Source of the DNA: Talpa occidentalis | Taxonomy: Eukaryota > Chordata > Mammalia > Eulipotyphla > Talpidae | Reading direction: 5' to 3' | Assembly (NCBI RefSeq): GCF_014898055.3 | Contig: NW_023601433.1 | Location: 71,903,683 to 71,967,682 of the forward strand | Length of the DNA stretch: 64,000 nt | Shown here: piece after piece, positions 1-12,194 of the stretch | How positions within the stretch are numbered: the stretch's first letter is position 1 | Layout: each line of letters starts with the position of its first letter | Position numbers and translations under genes: made by a program | The notes under the pieces: model-generated | What the model was told of the DNA's origin: nothing | The model's input: only the letters and a program-made list of their open reading frames with translations | Databases searched by the model: none

Positions 1-2190
1 TTAGTAAAGATAATTAAGATTTTCCAGATAACAAAAAGCAATCTGAGAAGCGTGGATGACACATTTAAAACCATTAATATATGAAAATTTCTTTTGACTT
101 GGAAACCATGTACATTTCTTTAGAATTTCTTTAGAATTACAAAACTCAAAATGGAAAGTATTTCTTTAAAATGAAAAGCAAAAGAAACGCGTGTAACTGT
201 GCATTGACTTGGTGACTTAATCATACACATGACTTTAAAGCTCAGTAATTCAGACTGTACATTGTTAGAGGCAAACACCCCAAAGACAAAAGAGAATTAA
301 AAAAATAAAAAGCTGAAACCATTCTTCTTCATTTCACTACTAGGGCTATCATTGGTTTTGTTATTTCAAAATTATGTTAGGTACATACTGGATAAAGTAA
401 ATACAGATTTATATCAGTGTTAAGAACCAAGATTACCAGCTAAGAGGAAATATATAAAAATACAAAATCTAGGAAGGAAACAAAGCCTTGTAATGCTAAA
501 TTTGAACTGAAAGTAGTGATTGCATGATGTATTCTCTCTTTAAAAATATTTGTACCTTGTAGTTTTGGTCATTGTGAATACCTATCAATTTAAAGCATGG
601 CCAAGAATAACCACTGAAATGCATTGAAGCACACCAATTTTATTAAGGTCTATAAGTTCATGATGACATTAAAAACAATACAAAACAAATATATAGCAAC
701 ATACCCCAAAACTCATTGGTTTGCTTTGGAAAGTGTTAAAGAACTAAATCATTACTTAGAAAATTGGTAAATTAAAGAATCAAGCAGTTATCTGTCCTTC
801 CTATAGGAATGGTATTTTTTTTATGGCCAAATAGTTGATGAAGAAAAGTTTGCTTCACAGAAGCAGTCCAATGAAGGAATAAGAGAATTCAAATAGCACC
901 ATTTTGCAAATGCTCCAGGAAATAACAGATGAAAGCAGAGGTCAACATTGGTTGTTAACATGCCACAAAAGATGCTGCCGGGCATTATGTGCCTTTTGAA
1001 GGAAATTTGACTACCTAGGAAATATTCTTGCTCAAGATTTAAACCTGAATTGTAACCAGAGCCCTGCAGTGGGGACTGCAGGGCAAGATGGGCTTTTTCT
1101 CAGCTGCCACCTAAGCAACAGGACCCATTAGAAAACGTGGTGGCTTTACCCACCAGCATCAAAAGCTGCTGCCTGTGGGCAGCCCCTCCCTCAGGTGCCA
1201 GCCAGGTTAAATGGCCCAATCAGAGGGGATCAACTAGGGCTGGGGAATCTGAAGGAGGAGATCAGGGAGACAGGAGCTGGCTTGGGAGGCTGCTGAGACT
1301 CCCCACAGGGCCCAAGATGCCTGGATGCTGACTCTGTATTTGCCTTGGAAAGAAGCAGCAAAAAAGCACCAAATGCTCTGGGGCCTGGTGTCTCATTGAG
1401 CTGTTTGTTGTTGGGCCGACAACTCACAAAGCTGTTTATGAGGTGACACCCTGTGTCACCTCTCTGTTGCTGCTACCTTCAGTGTTGTTTAGTCCAACAT
1501 CAGGTGCCACTTATCCTGACCTTTAGACTCTTGGCTGCGGGCTGCTGCGGGGACATCTCAGTGGCCCTGCCTGTGAGTGCCCCTGGCCCCTGGTGCTTCA
1601 GGCCCTCCCGGCAACACTTGTGTCTAAGAAAATGGTGCCACCAGTCACGTTGCCTGAATCAGAAATCTGTGAGTCACCCTTATCATTCCCTTTCCCAGCC
1701 CCTGCCACTCCCACTGTCATGTCTCAGCCCTATTGATTTTACCCACTGGCCACCTGTGAATCTTTTTCTCCGTCCCCATCACTATCACCCCATCCAGATT
1801 GCCATTATATTCCAGGACTCCTGAAATAGCCTTCTTATTGCTTTCTTACAGCTCTAGCTGAAGACTTTTCTGCGAATCCCCATTATCCTCAGCACAAAAC
1901 CGAATCAATACCTGATGTTTCCTACACCTTTGCACATCCAGCACATGACACGCCTGGCATGTAACAAGTGCCCAATTAACAGGTACTGTTAAAATAGGTG
2001 GCAACTTGAGGATCTCTGAGAAGTCTACTTGTGCACAGATGTCTTCCTTGCTGAGCTCCAGGCATCTCTAAATCCAATATTGGTTCTTGATTTCTTGCCT
2101 CAGCCCATAATTCCAGGTGTATGTTTTAAAAATGCATGTCCACTTTTTAGATAGGTGTAATACAGAAAGACAGATGGTAGACCCTCGACT
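1..2190. other. Upstream intergenic DNA, no gene seen
   Basis: AT-rich, CpG-poor sequence upstream of GRK3. I see no splice-flanked coding segment, no RNA gene and no CpG island. Short open frames around 1137-1824 have no recognisable domain and no supporting context. Possible decayed repeat remnants are present but cannot be assigned by eye. Confidence 0.6.
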
Positions 2191-2194
2191 TACA

Positions 2195-2400
2195 AGCACG
2201 AGTCTGAGTTATGTTGCTTGTCAGCTGTGTGACTCATTGAAGCTCTCTGGACCTTCATTTCCCCCTCTTGTAAACTGGGGACAATAAAACTAAGTTTATA
2301 AGGGTACTGATTGCATGGTCTAGGGATTATTTTTATGATCTGTCTGCTCTGTCTAGCATATAATGGGTACTCTGTTGATAGGGATAGTCAGATGATGAAT
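2195..2400 (+). repeat. MIR-type SINE remnant
   Basis: The block follows the ancient mammalian MIR layout: a segment like 'cagctgtgtgact', then a 'cctcttgtaaactggggacaataa' type motif (split here: cctcttgtaaact, ggggacaataa), then a tail resembling 'gcatataatgggtactc'. It is diverged, as expected for an element inactive since early mammalian evolution. It is assigned from remembered consensus features, not from an alignment. Confidence 0.6.
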
Positions 2401-2639
2401 TACTATAAAGAAAAATAAAATACATGAGGAATGGGGGTCTTCTAAGAAAAGGCTGTGGAAGGACTCCATGAGCAACCCCAGGCATAAATTTTTTTTATAA
2501 GGTAAACTCTTCTTCCATTCTGGTGGTTTACAGGAGCCACTGCTTGCTCTTCTTGAGATAACTTTTCCTCCACTGAGTCAACATAAAACCTAAGTGGAGA
2601 AACATGGATTGTGCCCAAGTCTTTCTGTTAAGAATGCAC

Positions 2640-3060
2640 TCGTAGTGAGCTATTACTGTGATAATGCTGCATAGCAACCCCGGAATCTCAGTGGGTTACA
2701 ACAAACATTTATTTCTCTCCCACGGGGCTGGACACTAGCCAGAGTTCACCCGGCTTGGATTCAGGGCCACTCCACATGCTCTCACTCCAGGGCTAGGGTG
2801 AGGAGCAGCGGCCACCTGTGCTTGAGCATCTCATAGTGAGGCAAATGCTCAAGGGGCCAAGCTGCAGCACACAGGGTATTACAAGCATCGGATTGCATCA
2901 CCTTTGCTCACGGCCCATTGGCCAAAGCAAATATCAAAAGTCCTGCCACAAGTTAGAACAGGGAGAGGCGTTCACGCTCTACACTGAAGCTGCGGCAAGA
3001 GTGGGAAGGAAGGAAGGAGATGTCGTGAATGATCAGTGCCATCCGCCACGCCATCAGAAC
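2640..3060. repeat. Old interspersed repeat, unassigned family (copy A)
   Basis: This stretch has a 'ctcagtggg/ttacaacaaacatttatttctc' type opening (split for brevity), a middle with 'cattggccaaagc', and an end mentioning a 'gtgccatccgcca' motif. A second block at about 5330-5700 has the same order of motifs. The pattern is typical of an ancient mammalian dispersed repeat, but I cannot name the family. The 120-codon open frame at 2818-3180 lies across it and is not considered a gene. Confidence 0.4.
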
Positions 3061-3274
3061 TCGAATATCCACCTGTTTATCTCAACGATCATTAAAACTA
3101 GTTTTGTATTTTCAGTATATCCAGCCGGTTGGAAATTATTCCTTTATTTCTTATTGATTAGGAAAAGACAATTTTCCTAGTTGACTTTTCCTACTCAAAA
3201 AGAAATCACAGTGATGGCAGCCGCTGAACTGTTTGTTGTGCGCTTGGAGACCTATGTATGAGCACTGTACATCT

Positions 3275-3425
3275 TCCTACCATTCTGTGAGGAAATCACA
3301 TTTTGTAGATGAAGAAGTTGACATGCTGGGAAGTTAAGTGACTTCCCCAGGGTCATACAGCTAATAAATATGAAGCAAGACTTGCAAGATCCCCAAATCT
3401 GGATCTCCTTGACTTTAGAGTCTGT
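3275..3425 (-). repeat. MIR-type SINE remnant, antisense
   Basis: Reverse-orientation MIR signature: 'gaggaaatcacattttgtagatgaagaag' (two adjacent motifs), then 'aagttaagtgacttcccc' and 'ggtcatacagctaataa', which is the complement of the MIR core. Ancient and inactive. Confidence 0.6.
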
Positions 3426-3429
3426 GCTT

Positions 3430-4078
3430 AAACTTCCTCCTGTAACATTAAAGAATATCTCTAGTTCTATTATTTTAAAAATAACTTTGAGAATTGATGT
3501 GGATTCACAGATAAATTGTGGGTTCCAGTCTATCACCCAGTCCCCCCTATTAATAACATTAATTGTATTTTATGTTAGTGTGGAAAATTTTCCAGTTAAT
3601 GAACTTATACTGATACATGATTCTTAACCCAAGCCTTTATTTTACCCAGATTTCCTTTATTTTCACTTGTTGACTTGTCTTTTTTCTGTTTCAGGATCTC
3701 ATCTAGTCTGGGCACCCCATCCCATTTATGCATTATGTCTCCTCGGCCTCCTCTCAGCTATGACAAGGTCTCAGATTTATTTTTTGATGACCTAGACATT
3801 TTTGAGGTGTGCTGATCAGGTATTGTGCAGAATACCCCTAAATTGGGATTACCTGGTGGTTTTCTCACAATGAGACTGGAGTAATGGATTTTTAGGAGGG
3901 AGACATGGAAATAAAGTGTCTTTCTCATTACCCTTTCTCATCACAGCCTGCCAAGGATACCTATGACAGTGTGACTTAACCTTGATCACCTAGTAGAGGT
4001 AGTGCTCTCTCCATGGCAAAAACACTTCTCAAGCCTTGCCCCTTTAAAATGAAATCACCATGTATGACCCACACTTAG
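3430..4078. other. Intergenic spacer, nothing recognisable
   Basis: AT-rich sequence between a MIR remnant and a young SINE. Open frames on both strands (3252-3627) are short, overlap the MIR and have no family features. I see no promoter, RNA gene or exon. Confidence 0.5.
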
Positions 4079-4091
4079 AGGTGGGAGTTTT

Positions 4092-4337
4092 TTTTTTTAA
4101 AGATTTATTTATTTATGCATACAGGAGCTGGGGTATAGACCAGAGATGTGGGGGTGTATGTGAGAGGATTCACCAGAGACAGAGTGGGGAACAGAACAGG
4201 CAGATTGAAATACACTGCTGAGGGGAGCAGCAGGCGAGACAGGAGAGGTCTGCTGTGCCATGTGGGTAGCTCCCTGGCCAGGGATTGAACTTGTGCTGCA
4301 GAGGCTGCAGATTGTTTCACAGTGCAGTAATTAACTC
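4092..4337 (-). mobile_element. tRNA-derived SINE, antisense, 13-bp TSD
   Basis: This is one of eight copies of the same SINE family. On the + strand it reads as its complement: T-run, 'aaagatttatttattta', then 'gattcaccagagacagag', 'tgaaatacactgctgagg', 'agcagcaggcgagacagg' and a decayed tRNA-like head. It is flanked by a perfect direct repeat, AGGTGGGAGTTTT, at 4079-4091 and 4338-4350. The head end is more diverged than in the copies at 30.2 and 57.9 kb. The short open frame inside it is repeat-derived, not a gene. Confidence 0.88.
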
Positions 4338-4350
4338 AGGTGGGAGTTTT

Positions 4351-5325
4351 AATCCAGCTCCTTGAGGGCAGCACAGCAATGTAGATTTTGGGGAATTCAT
4401 CTGCAAGGGAGATTTGCCTGTTCTTGGTCATTTATTTATTGATGTATATGTGTATGAAATAGCTTATTTTTTAATCAGTATTGAGCGTGGATATTTACTT
4501 TATGCTTTGGATTATAATCCAATATTACTTTATTCATTTTCTTGCTCAAATTGTTCCAGCTTTGTCCGTTGGGAGCTCTTTCAGTCTGCTCCTCTGTTCC
4601 CTGGATACCCCGGCAGAGTGCTCATGTTGTTTTCCTTGAGTATTTTCCTACTTTCTGGTACAGTAAGATCCTCCAGGCCCATCGGCCCATCTTGTAGATT
4701 TCCTATCTCAGTCCTAGCATCAGCCATTTCTCGAGAGATCCCTGGTTCCTTTTTTGTTTTTTCCATTGGAAATGGCATTGGAATCTGAGATGTGGGTGTT
4801 AGATGCTGACTGTAGTGTTTTTGGTGGACTTCTCCTGGAAGTCTGATTGCCGGTCAGTTTCTTTTGTTCAGAATGGGGAACTTTAGACTGTTATTCCTCC
4901 CTGCTCTCCATGGCTGAACTTCTTCCAGCTTCATTTCTACCTTTCTTGGCTGCTCTGTCAGCAAAACAGCTCAGTGACTTCTCTGAGTGGATACCTCATG
5001 CTTTTGAGGAGAGTGGAGTGGGGGTGAACTGCTTTCTGTTTTGATTCCAGCACCTTCTGGCAGATGCATGGGGCTTTGTTGATTCCCTCGTCCTTGGCAG
5101 CCCTGGATCCAGGCCATGAGGGATGAAATGAATCACAACTCTGGAATTCCATCCCTGGGTCATGTGTGATCACTCAGAGCACAGTATCTTCATCAGAGTC
5201 TGGGAAATTTCTTCTGACATGTGCCTGACACTCTAGTACCTACCCACAGCATTCTGTAATAACTTCCTCCTCAGTCTTCACTGGAAGATAACCTGGGAAA
5301 ACATGGCACCCTCTGCAAGCATAAC
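4351..5325. other. Intergenic spacer, nothing recognisable
   Basis: No gene, RNA or clear repeat. Several 60-124 codon open frames (for example 4414-4788) have no conserved motif and no exon-like flanks. 'Gene-like' composition is absent. Confidence 0.45.
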
Positions 5326-5329
5326 AAAT

Positions 5330-5700
5330 AACCACAACATTTCAGTGACATGCAATAACAAGTGCTTAAATAGTACCTCACATATATTTGGGGGTTGGCT
5401 TATGGAGATGGTCTGGGCTGGGTGACTCTGCTGATCACAGCTCGACTTGCCCACATAGCCGAGGGTTGATCATCATGGCTGGGTGACCTAGGAAAGACTG
5501 GCAGGTGTGGCTCTGTTCCATGTAGATCTCATCCTTTTTGGTACAGAGACACTAGGCCAGTATGGGCCAGTGAAAGCAGCAGAGCACAAAAGGGCAAGCA
5601 AAAACTGTAAGACAGAATGAGTATTATGTCTCCTCTGCCTCATTCTAGCAGCCAACATAAGTCACATGTCCTGACAGTATCAAGGACTGGGCAGATATCC
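5330..5700. repeat. Old interspersed repeat, unassigned family (copy B)
   Basis: Motif order resembles that at 2640-3060: an AC-rich 'ataaccacaacatttcagtg' start, 'gggctgggtgactctgct', then 'catcctttttggtacagag', 'ccagtgaaagcagcagagc' and 'aagtcacatgtcctg'. It looks like a decayed member of an ancient dispersed family. Name not determined. Confidence 0.35.
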
Positions 5701-6603
5701 TTTGTCCTTGTTAGGAAGAGAGTAGAGGGAGTGAATATTTCTGAGTGGTAATTGACCACATTTCACTCTGCATTTCCTCTTGTGAATTCTAAAATTCTCA
5801 AAGGTGTTTGTGGGGTCTCTGAACTTTCTACAATGAGCATACAAAAGAATTATAGACATTCCAGAAGCTGTGATCAATGACAAGCTGGTGGGAGGGTGAT
5901 TGTGTTCACCAATGTACATACATCTCTCCTGTACCTGAGCACTGCTACTCCATGTTTCATAGCTCTCTTGTATCTAGATGGGACTGGGGCCCTGTATGGG
6001 CTAGTTCCAGTCAGTGGAATGAGAACAAAAGCATCATGTGTTACCTCTGGGCCTAGGTGGGCATGTGTGGGTGTGCCTTCTCTCTGTGAGCTTCCTTTCC
6101 CCATCTTCTCATTGAATGTAGACAATCTACATTCAACCCTGAATATCTCCAGGGTCCTTGGATGTGGTGGAGTTATCAGATGCAAAAACCTAGATTCCTG
6201 AATGACTGTGTGGAGCAGAGTGCCCGCCACCCCACAGTATGTTCCATTCCTTTGACAAAGTGGTGTGGTGTTGCGTCGTTGAGATTCAGGGATATCTGTT
6301 AAAGGTGTTAGCAGACTGTGATTAACAACCCCCTTTCTGATGGCCAATGGCCAATAGTAGTAGCTGTTAAAGATATCTCCTGTGAGTTAGATCAATAAAC
6401 TATAGCTTATACAATGTTTATGTCTGTGAGTGTTTATTTTTGACATGTTATTGAGGATCTGTTTTTACCAGCCACCAGCCATTCTTGACTTTCACAATAT
6501 GACTCAGATTTACCTTGTGGGAATCATCTCTTCTCTATTTAGGTGAAGTCCTTCTGGAAAAGATGACTCTGTCCCCCTGAGCTCTAGGGATGGAACACAT
6601 GGC

Positions 6604-6705
6604 TAGGTTAAGCCAATCTGGTCCTTGCTTTGCCCTGTCTAATGTGATTGGCATCAGGATTGGAGCATGCATGTCATCTAGGCTAAGCCAATCTGGTTCT
6701 TGCTT
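6604..6705. repeat. 27-bp direct repeat, two copies 75 bp apart
   Basis: The segments at 6604-6630 and 6679-6705 match at 25 of 27 positions and both contain 'taagccaatctggt'. The surrounding 6530-6830 block ('catggctagg', 'gaaataaagactgtggttc') has features I associate with decayed MLT1-type LTRs, so the duplication may be internal to such an element. Confidence 0.55.
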
Positions 6706-7329
6706 CCCCATAACTACATTCATTGGTTCATGAGTGGGTGGACACATAAACTAAGCAGGTCTAAATTTAATCTCAGAGTCTTAACTGGGGAAGTTGAAAT
6801 AAAGACTGTGGTTCTTTTTCACTAGACATTAACATGGAAGATTATAGCCATTGGTGATGCAGGCAGCCATCTGTAATTATAAAGAAAGCCAGCCATAGTA
6901 GGAAACTGACTATGGCCGATAGAACACAGCAATGAAAAGGGTAGGTCCTTGGCATCATTGTGAAGCAGCTGGGTCAGACCTTTCCTGAAGCTGACGTATT
7001 TTTGGACTTTTCAGTCAAACAAGTTCAATAAATAGCTTTTGTGCTTTAAACAGATTAGTTGAGTTTACATTACTCATACCCAAAATATTCTCAATGAATT
7101 CAGTATTTATCTCTTTAATAATCAAATAAAAGTCTAATCAGAAAATGTAAACTCTTAAGTGACATTAAAATAGATGATTCTTAGAAGACTATTTCTAGTT
7201 GTAAAACTAGAGTTTACAAGGCCCAGTTGGATTCTTAATACTTGAAGTATCAATATTTATACAAATCTATATAACCAAAGAGTGTTTAATTATTTGGAGA
7301 CTTCAGGCAAAAGTATGATGAATACATTA

Positions 7330-7840
7330 TTTAAAAAATTGTCCACACATGGGAAAAATCCTTCCATGGGTTCTATTGCTCTTAATAGGTTCTGTAAGAC
7401 TTTATATCACCTGACCCCTACCCAGCCCTCTGAACTTATCAGTTATACTCCCACCCATTCCCCTCAGTTCACTCAATTTTAATTCTCAGAGTTCATTTCT
7501 GCCCCAGGACCTTTGCACTGGCTATTCCCTTTGCCCGGAGTCCTCTTTCTCTGGCTTCTCCTCCTCCTGGCATCTACACAGATCTCAGTTCCTCTTCAGA
7601 GATACCTTCTCTGATCACCCAGCTAAAGGGAGTCTTCCTCTTGGGCACTTTTTACAAGTCACCATTTAGCTCCTTTACAGCACTTTTTACAATCTCACAG
7701 TATCTGGTTCACTTAGCCACCTATTATCTCTGCATGCTATTCAAGTAAAAATGCTTCAAGGGCATTGCCTTTGCCCATTCTGGTGCCCCAGTGTCTCCAG
7801 AAACTGGCATAGTGCCTGACAGCTGGCATTGCGTAAAAGA
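7330..7840 (+). repeat. LINE-2 3' fragment
   Basis: Shows the characteristic L2 3'-end order: 'ccaggacctttgcactgg', 'attccctttgcc', 'cttcagagataccttctctg', 'caccatttagctcc', 'cagcac', and a tail like 'aactggcatagtgcctg'. This is an ancient, inactive element in intergenic DNA. Confidence 0.7.
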
Positions 7841-9165
7841 TAGAACCGTAGGAGCCAAATGGAGGCAGCAGTGTCCTTTGGAGAAGGGTGGAGAGTAGAA
7901 GAAACTCACAATGTTGTCATGGTGGGTGGGGTTGGAAATTTACAAAAGGGAGGGCAAAGAGAAAGGGACAGGGGCAGGCATTGCTTGGGAATGTCATTCA
8001 AGATTATTCACAGGGTTTTTCTGAAAGGAATGTGTGTGTGTGTATGGAGAGAAAGTGGAGGAGAGAGAAGGCAGAGAGAGACAAAAGGAGCCCTCATCCA
8101 AAAATTGATGGAGCCAATCAATTTGGAGCTGGAAACCTCATCACACATATTACTTTCTGCCTGGTGTTGGGGGCTCTGTGCTCTCTCTGAGATTTTATTA
8201 CCCACAGGAGTTTCTCCTTCAAATTGCAATCTGAGAGGCTCCACTTGGGGGAACAAAAGGACACTCCAGGCCACTGCAGTTCAGCATTATCATTTCTTTG
8301 TACATCCTTGTTATGAGTTGGGAATAAACATAGTCCCCTTAATTTCAGAAGAAATGAAAATGACTTTTCTCTGGGCTGTTGAGTAGCTCCCCTTCTTCTC
8401 CCTGCTGCGAGCTCAGATCCACACGCGCCCACAGGTTTTCGGGGGGAACTTTCTCAATCAAAAGACTGTTATTGAATGTAAATCTCAGAGCAGAAATTAG
8501 ATAGACTGTTGCTCAAGGCAGTGGTATCTTTTAAAAAATAACTAAGAACTAGAATCTACAATCAAAACCACCTTTCTCTCCCTCATCTCTCATTTTCTTT
8601 GGCAGATAAGGAAAAACGTAGGTGTTTCTTTTAGAGCTTAATTCTCAGAAAGCTAATGTCATTGAGTTGTAGCTTCGGAAGACGGCTCTGGAAACTGGTG
8701 TACACAGAGCCTGTTCCTGACAAAATGAATGAAGTGTGAATGTAGAGAAGCAGCTATGATGGCAGTCGTTGGAGAGCAGGAGACTGGAAATTTCCCTTTC
8801 TTTCTTTTTCCCCTACTTGGAAATGTTTTCCCATTGTTGCTGATGAACCACCCTCTACAAACTTGGTCCCTGGTGCTGTGATGTGGCTATTGTTTAAAGA
8901 GGTCTGTTGTCTCAGTGTGACTTACCCTCTCCTCTGGCTCATTTCGTTGACCTGTGTTGTCATAATGGGAGGATTTCTTGCATTCTGGCTTTTCTTCTAG
9001 ATCCTGGATGGAGAAAGAGGTGACTCTCCACGTTTCTTTGAGGAACTATGACCCAGAAATAGTAAATATTTGCTCAACAAGTTATTTATTACCTTTCATG
9101 CCATGATTAAAATTTAACTTTCATTGAACTACTGTTCCAGCTATAGAGATGAAAATAAATACTTG
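7841..9165. other. Intergenic spacer, nothing recognisable
   Basis: Contains overlapping open frames on both strands around 7859-8432. The purine-rich stretch 8030-8090 (GT and GA runs) keeps frames open by composition. No domain, no splice context and no consistent single long frame. I see no gene here. Confidence 0.5.
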
Positions 9166-9169
9166 GGGA

Positions 9170-9415
9170 CATGTGTGATGGCCCTTTCACTGGTGTCCCC
9201 ACCTCCCTCTGGCTTCACACTAATCAATTCCCTTCATGGCAGATGATTTTGAAAACGAGGAATGTAGCCACGTCATGCACCTGCATGACACATTGAGTGA
9301 CTCCCTAGTGTCCTTGGGATTCAGTCCTCATCCTTATCCAAATTTGAAAGTCCTGCAGGGTCTAGCTATCCAGTGACCTCTCCAGTCCCATCTCATACCC
9401 TCTGTCTTTGAGGCT
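9170..9415 (+). repeat. Probable LINE-2 fragment
   Basis: A diverged segment with 'cctccctctggcttcacac', 'cctgcagggtctagc' and 'cagtgacctctccagtccc', compatible with the L2 3' region. Weaker than the copy at 7330. Confidence 0.35.
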
Positions 9416-9648
9416 GGGAGACCAGAACCCCGGTGTCACACTGAGGGGCAAGTCACCGATACAGAGCCAGTGTGGTGGACTGAGGACTACATTCTAGGAA
9501 TCAAGACTCATGTGTTCATGGCAGAAGCAGGGAAAGAAAAAGTCTATAAAGGGGAGCTGAGGATGAAGAGGGCTCACTAACAAGTATGGATGCAAATAAT
9601 TGAGCTAAACTTTCTGGAACTTGGATGCCTGGTGTGCCCAGCTGCTGT

Positions 9649-9687
9649 GGGGGCGCGGGGGGCGGGGGCAGAGGTTGGGGGTTGGGG
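9649..9687 (+). other. G-quadruplex-prone G tract
   Basis: Runs of 5, 6, 5, 5 and 4 guanines are separated by very short loops, meeting the G3+N1-7 quadruplex rule with one spare run. It lies 13 kb upstream of GRK3 exon 1 in DNA without an identified gene. Whether it forms in cells is unknown. Confidence 0.6.
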
Positions 9688-10973
9688 AAGTGCCAGGGGT
9701 TGATGGGAGAATCCACAGAAACAAGGCTTCTGTCTGAGGGAATTCACGGCTCAGAGCTGGGCTTGATGTCAGCGCGAGCCAGCGAGGGACTCTGGAGCGA
9801 TGGCTACAGTGCAGGGAAAAGCAAGGACAGGCTGGAAGCTACCAGCACCTCTGCATCTGTCTGCCTCTCCTGGCTCCCAAGCAAGTGTGGCCATCAGCAG
9901 GTAAAGGCTGCCCCTTCACTGGGTTCTCCCTGGTCCTGTACAGCTTCACTTCTGGGGCACTGGGCCAGCCCCTGCGAGGAAGGCAGTGTGGGAAATGTTC
10001 CCAGCAAAACCAAGCTGAGGACAGAATAATCCAGAGAGTGGGGGAGGCATGGCGACCAGGAGACACGTGGTCCCTGTCCTCAAGCACCAGGGAGAAAGAG
10101 CAGAGAGGTCCCTGGAGGGTATTTGGGCAGTTTGGCTGTGAAGTGTGATGTAACTCCCTCCGCGGAACTCTAAATCTGCACTCCTCGGCCATCTGTTCAA
10201 GTTGGCCTTGCTGCCTTCCCTTTCCTTCCTCTTTCCTGCCTTCCCTTCTTCCTCTCAGAGTCTGGTCAGCCGTGGGGATGAGGAAGAACAGAGCCAGCAC
10301 ATGTGGCCCCAGCACAGAGTTTCCATTTTATTAAAAGAAGACGTGAGTTTCTAACACAGAAATTAGGATCCCTCTCAACTCTCTCCTTCCATATTAACTT
10401 GAAATCTTGCATTTTACAGCTACAAGAGCCAAACCCAAATGGAAATCAATCAACACAGAAATAGAGAATGCTCCACTTACTCCTTGCTTCATGGAATAAG
10501 TGGAAACCCAGAGAGGTTAAGTGCCTTGCTCCAAATTACACAGCATTTCTGTTGGCCTATAAAAGAGCCTTTTATTGGCCTTTTAAAAGGCCCACACGCT
10601 CAAAGTCTCTATTCTAAAGAGCTTATTGTCCACGGAGAGGTTCGAGTGTCTTCACCTAAGACAATTTGCCTTGATCATTGTGGTTGCCATTTCCATTTCT
10701 TCATTGAAGTGGGCAGAGTGAGGGCGATGACCAGGGTGCTTTGGGCAGAGCTTCCTGTGGGGGTGCTGTATCTCCATAGGCACAACCGCTATCAGGGACT
10801 GGCCTGTGTTTTAGGGACTCGATTTTATTGTTCACCTGAGTCAAGTCAATTTCATAATTTATCTCTGCCAGAGCATAATGCTGGCAGCTATATTATCTGG
10901 CTCAAGGGACATTTGAAGTTCATCATAAACCACAGGCAGGTGTGGATTCTTTTGCAAAGTAGCCCAGTGCACA

Positions 10974-11008
10974 ACTCTCTCTCTCTGTCTCTTCCTTCCA
11001 CCCTCCTC

Positions 11009-11072
<64 letters not shown>
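10974..11072. repeat. Compound (CT)n(CA)n microsatellite
   Basis: An interrupted CT-rich tract (including a clean CT run at about 11009-11026) passes directly into an uninterrupted CA run from about 11027 to 11072, roughly 23 CA units. The open frames of 216 and 83 codons that cross it on the two strands run through this tract and are not genes. Confidence 0.95.
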
Positions 11073-11074
<2 letters not shown>

Positions 11075-12190
11075 CGTGTGAGCGTCTGAAACAAATGTTT
11101 CACCAAACAATGCTTAAATTGGGTGACTCACTCTCCTGATGATATTTATTCCATTCTATTTCACTTTGTTATTTAAAATCCTGCTTGCATCTATCAAAAT
11201 GGATGTGACCTACAAGTTGGCCTTGAATCACAGCTTAAAAGACACTGATCTAGGGCATCTCTTCTTGCAATCAAGAAATCTTGGAAAGTGACCTGTGTAC
11301 CTCCAATCACAGTGGAGAGTGTCAGAGTTTTGAGGGCACATTCAGGAAGCCTGTGTTAGGTCTGCCCAGACTATTTCTGCTCCACTGTGAGCTCTCTTCC
11401 CTAGTGACCTCAGTGCCCATGTTTGCTGAGGAGTGATAATCACTTCCATTTGCTGAGTGCTTACAGTGTGCTAAGTGATAGAGAGAAAAAGCCAAAATGA
11501 AAGAGGTCTAATAACATGGCAGAAAAGAGTTGATAGATATAAGTAAGAGAAAGCACCCCTATGTCAGAGGTCCCACTCAGAGGCAAGTTTAATGGAAACC
11601 AAGTTGTTTTAATACCTGCTTCCATCGGTGAGACACGGAAGGAGACATGTCTCCCATTGACATTGTTGTAGTCATAGGGCATGATATGGTTTGCACATCC
11701 TTGGAAGAAATCCAGCATTAGGGTTTTTACTTGGAAGTGCTCCTCAGGTTCTAAATATTGGGGCTCAGGACACCAAATCCCCATAGTGTCGTTGTCACAA
11801 GACAACAAGAAAAAGTAGATGTACAGACCTCAAAGGGTCCCAGGTGTAAGGCTCTGAGCAGGATCCTTCTGGTCAGGTAGAAAAAGCACATTTTTTTTTT
11901 TTTTATTATTTTGCATTTGGAGAACTCTAGGCAGGAAGAATATAGACTGTGCATCTTCATCTGCCTGTGATCAATGTGGTGCAGATAATTCATGACATAG
12001 TTTCATTCAACGATGCTTTACAGCCAGCATCAGCATGTGGAAGAAATTTTAGATGGGGAAAAGACAGATGTCCTCTCTCATGATGCCTGGGGTGAGGCAA
12101 TCAATGCAGCCTGCTGCTCTATATGTCAAGAAAAGTTAAAGATTAGAACCAAAGGTCAGTACCAAATACTTTTATTTACTTAGACCAAGC
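11073..12190. other. Intergenic spacer
   Basis: No gene recognised. Contains a T run near 11891 and a MIR/L2-like tail near 11440-11480 ('tgctgagtgcttacagtgtg'). Open frames at 11461-11993 on the minus strand have no recognisable domain. Confidence 0.45.
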
Positions 12191-12194
12191 AGAA

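Noticed and set aside
5874..6347. 157-codon minus-strand frame
   Set aside because: No recognisable domain, a competing 101-codon frame on the opposite strand, and no exon or promoter context; probably chance within decayed repeat sequence.
10439..11110. 216-codon + strand and 83-codon - strand frames
   Set aside because: Both cross the CT/CA microsatellite; no conserved domain, and a MIR remnant underlies the start of the longer one.
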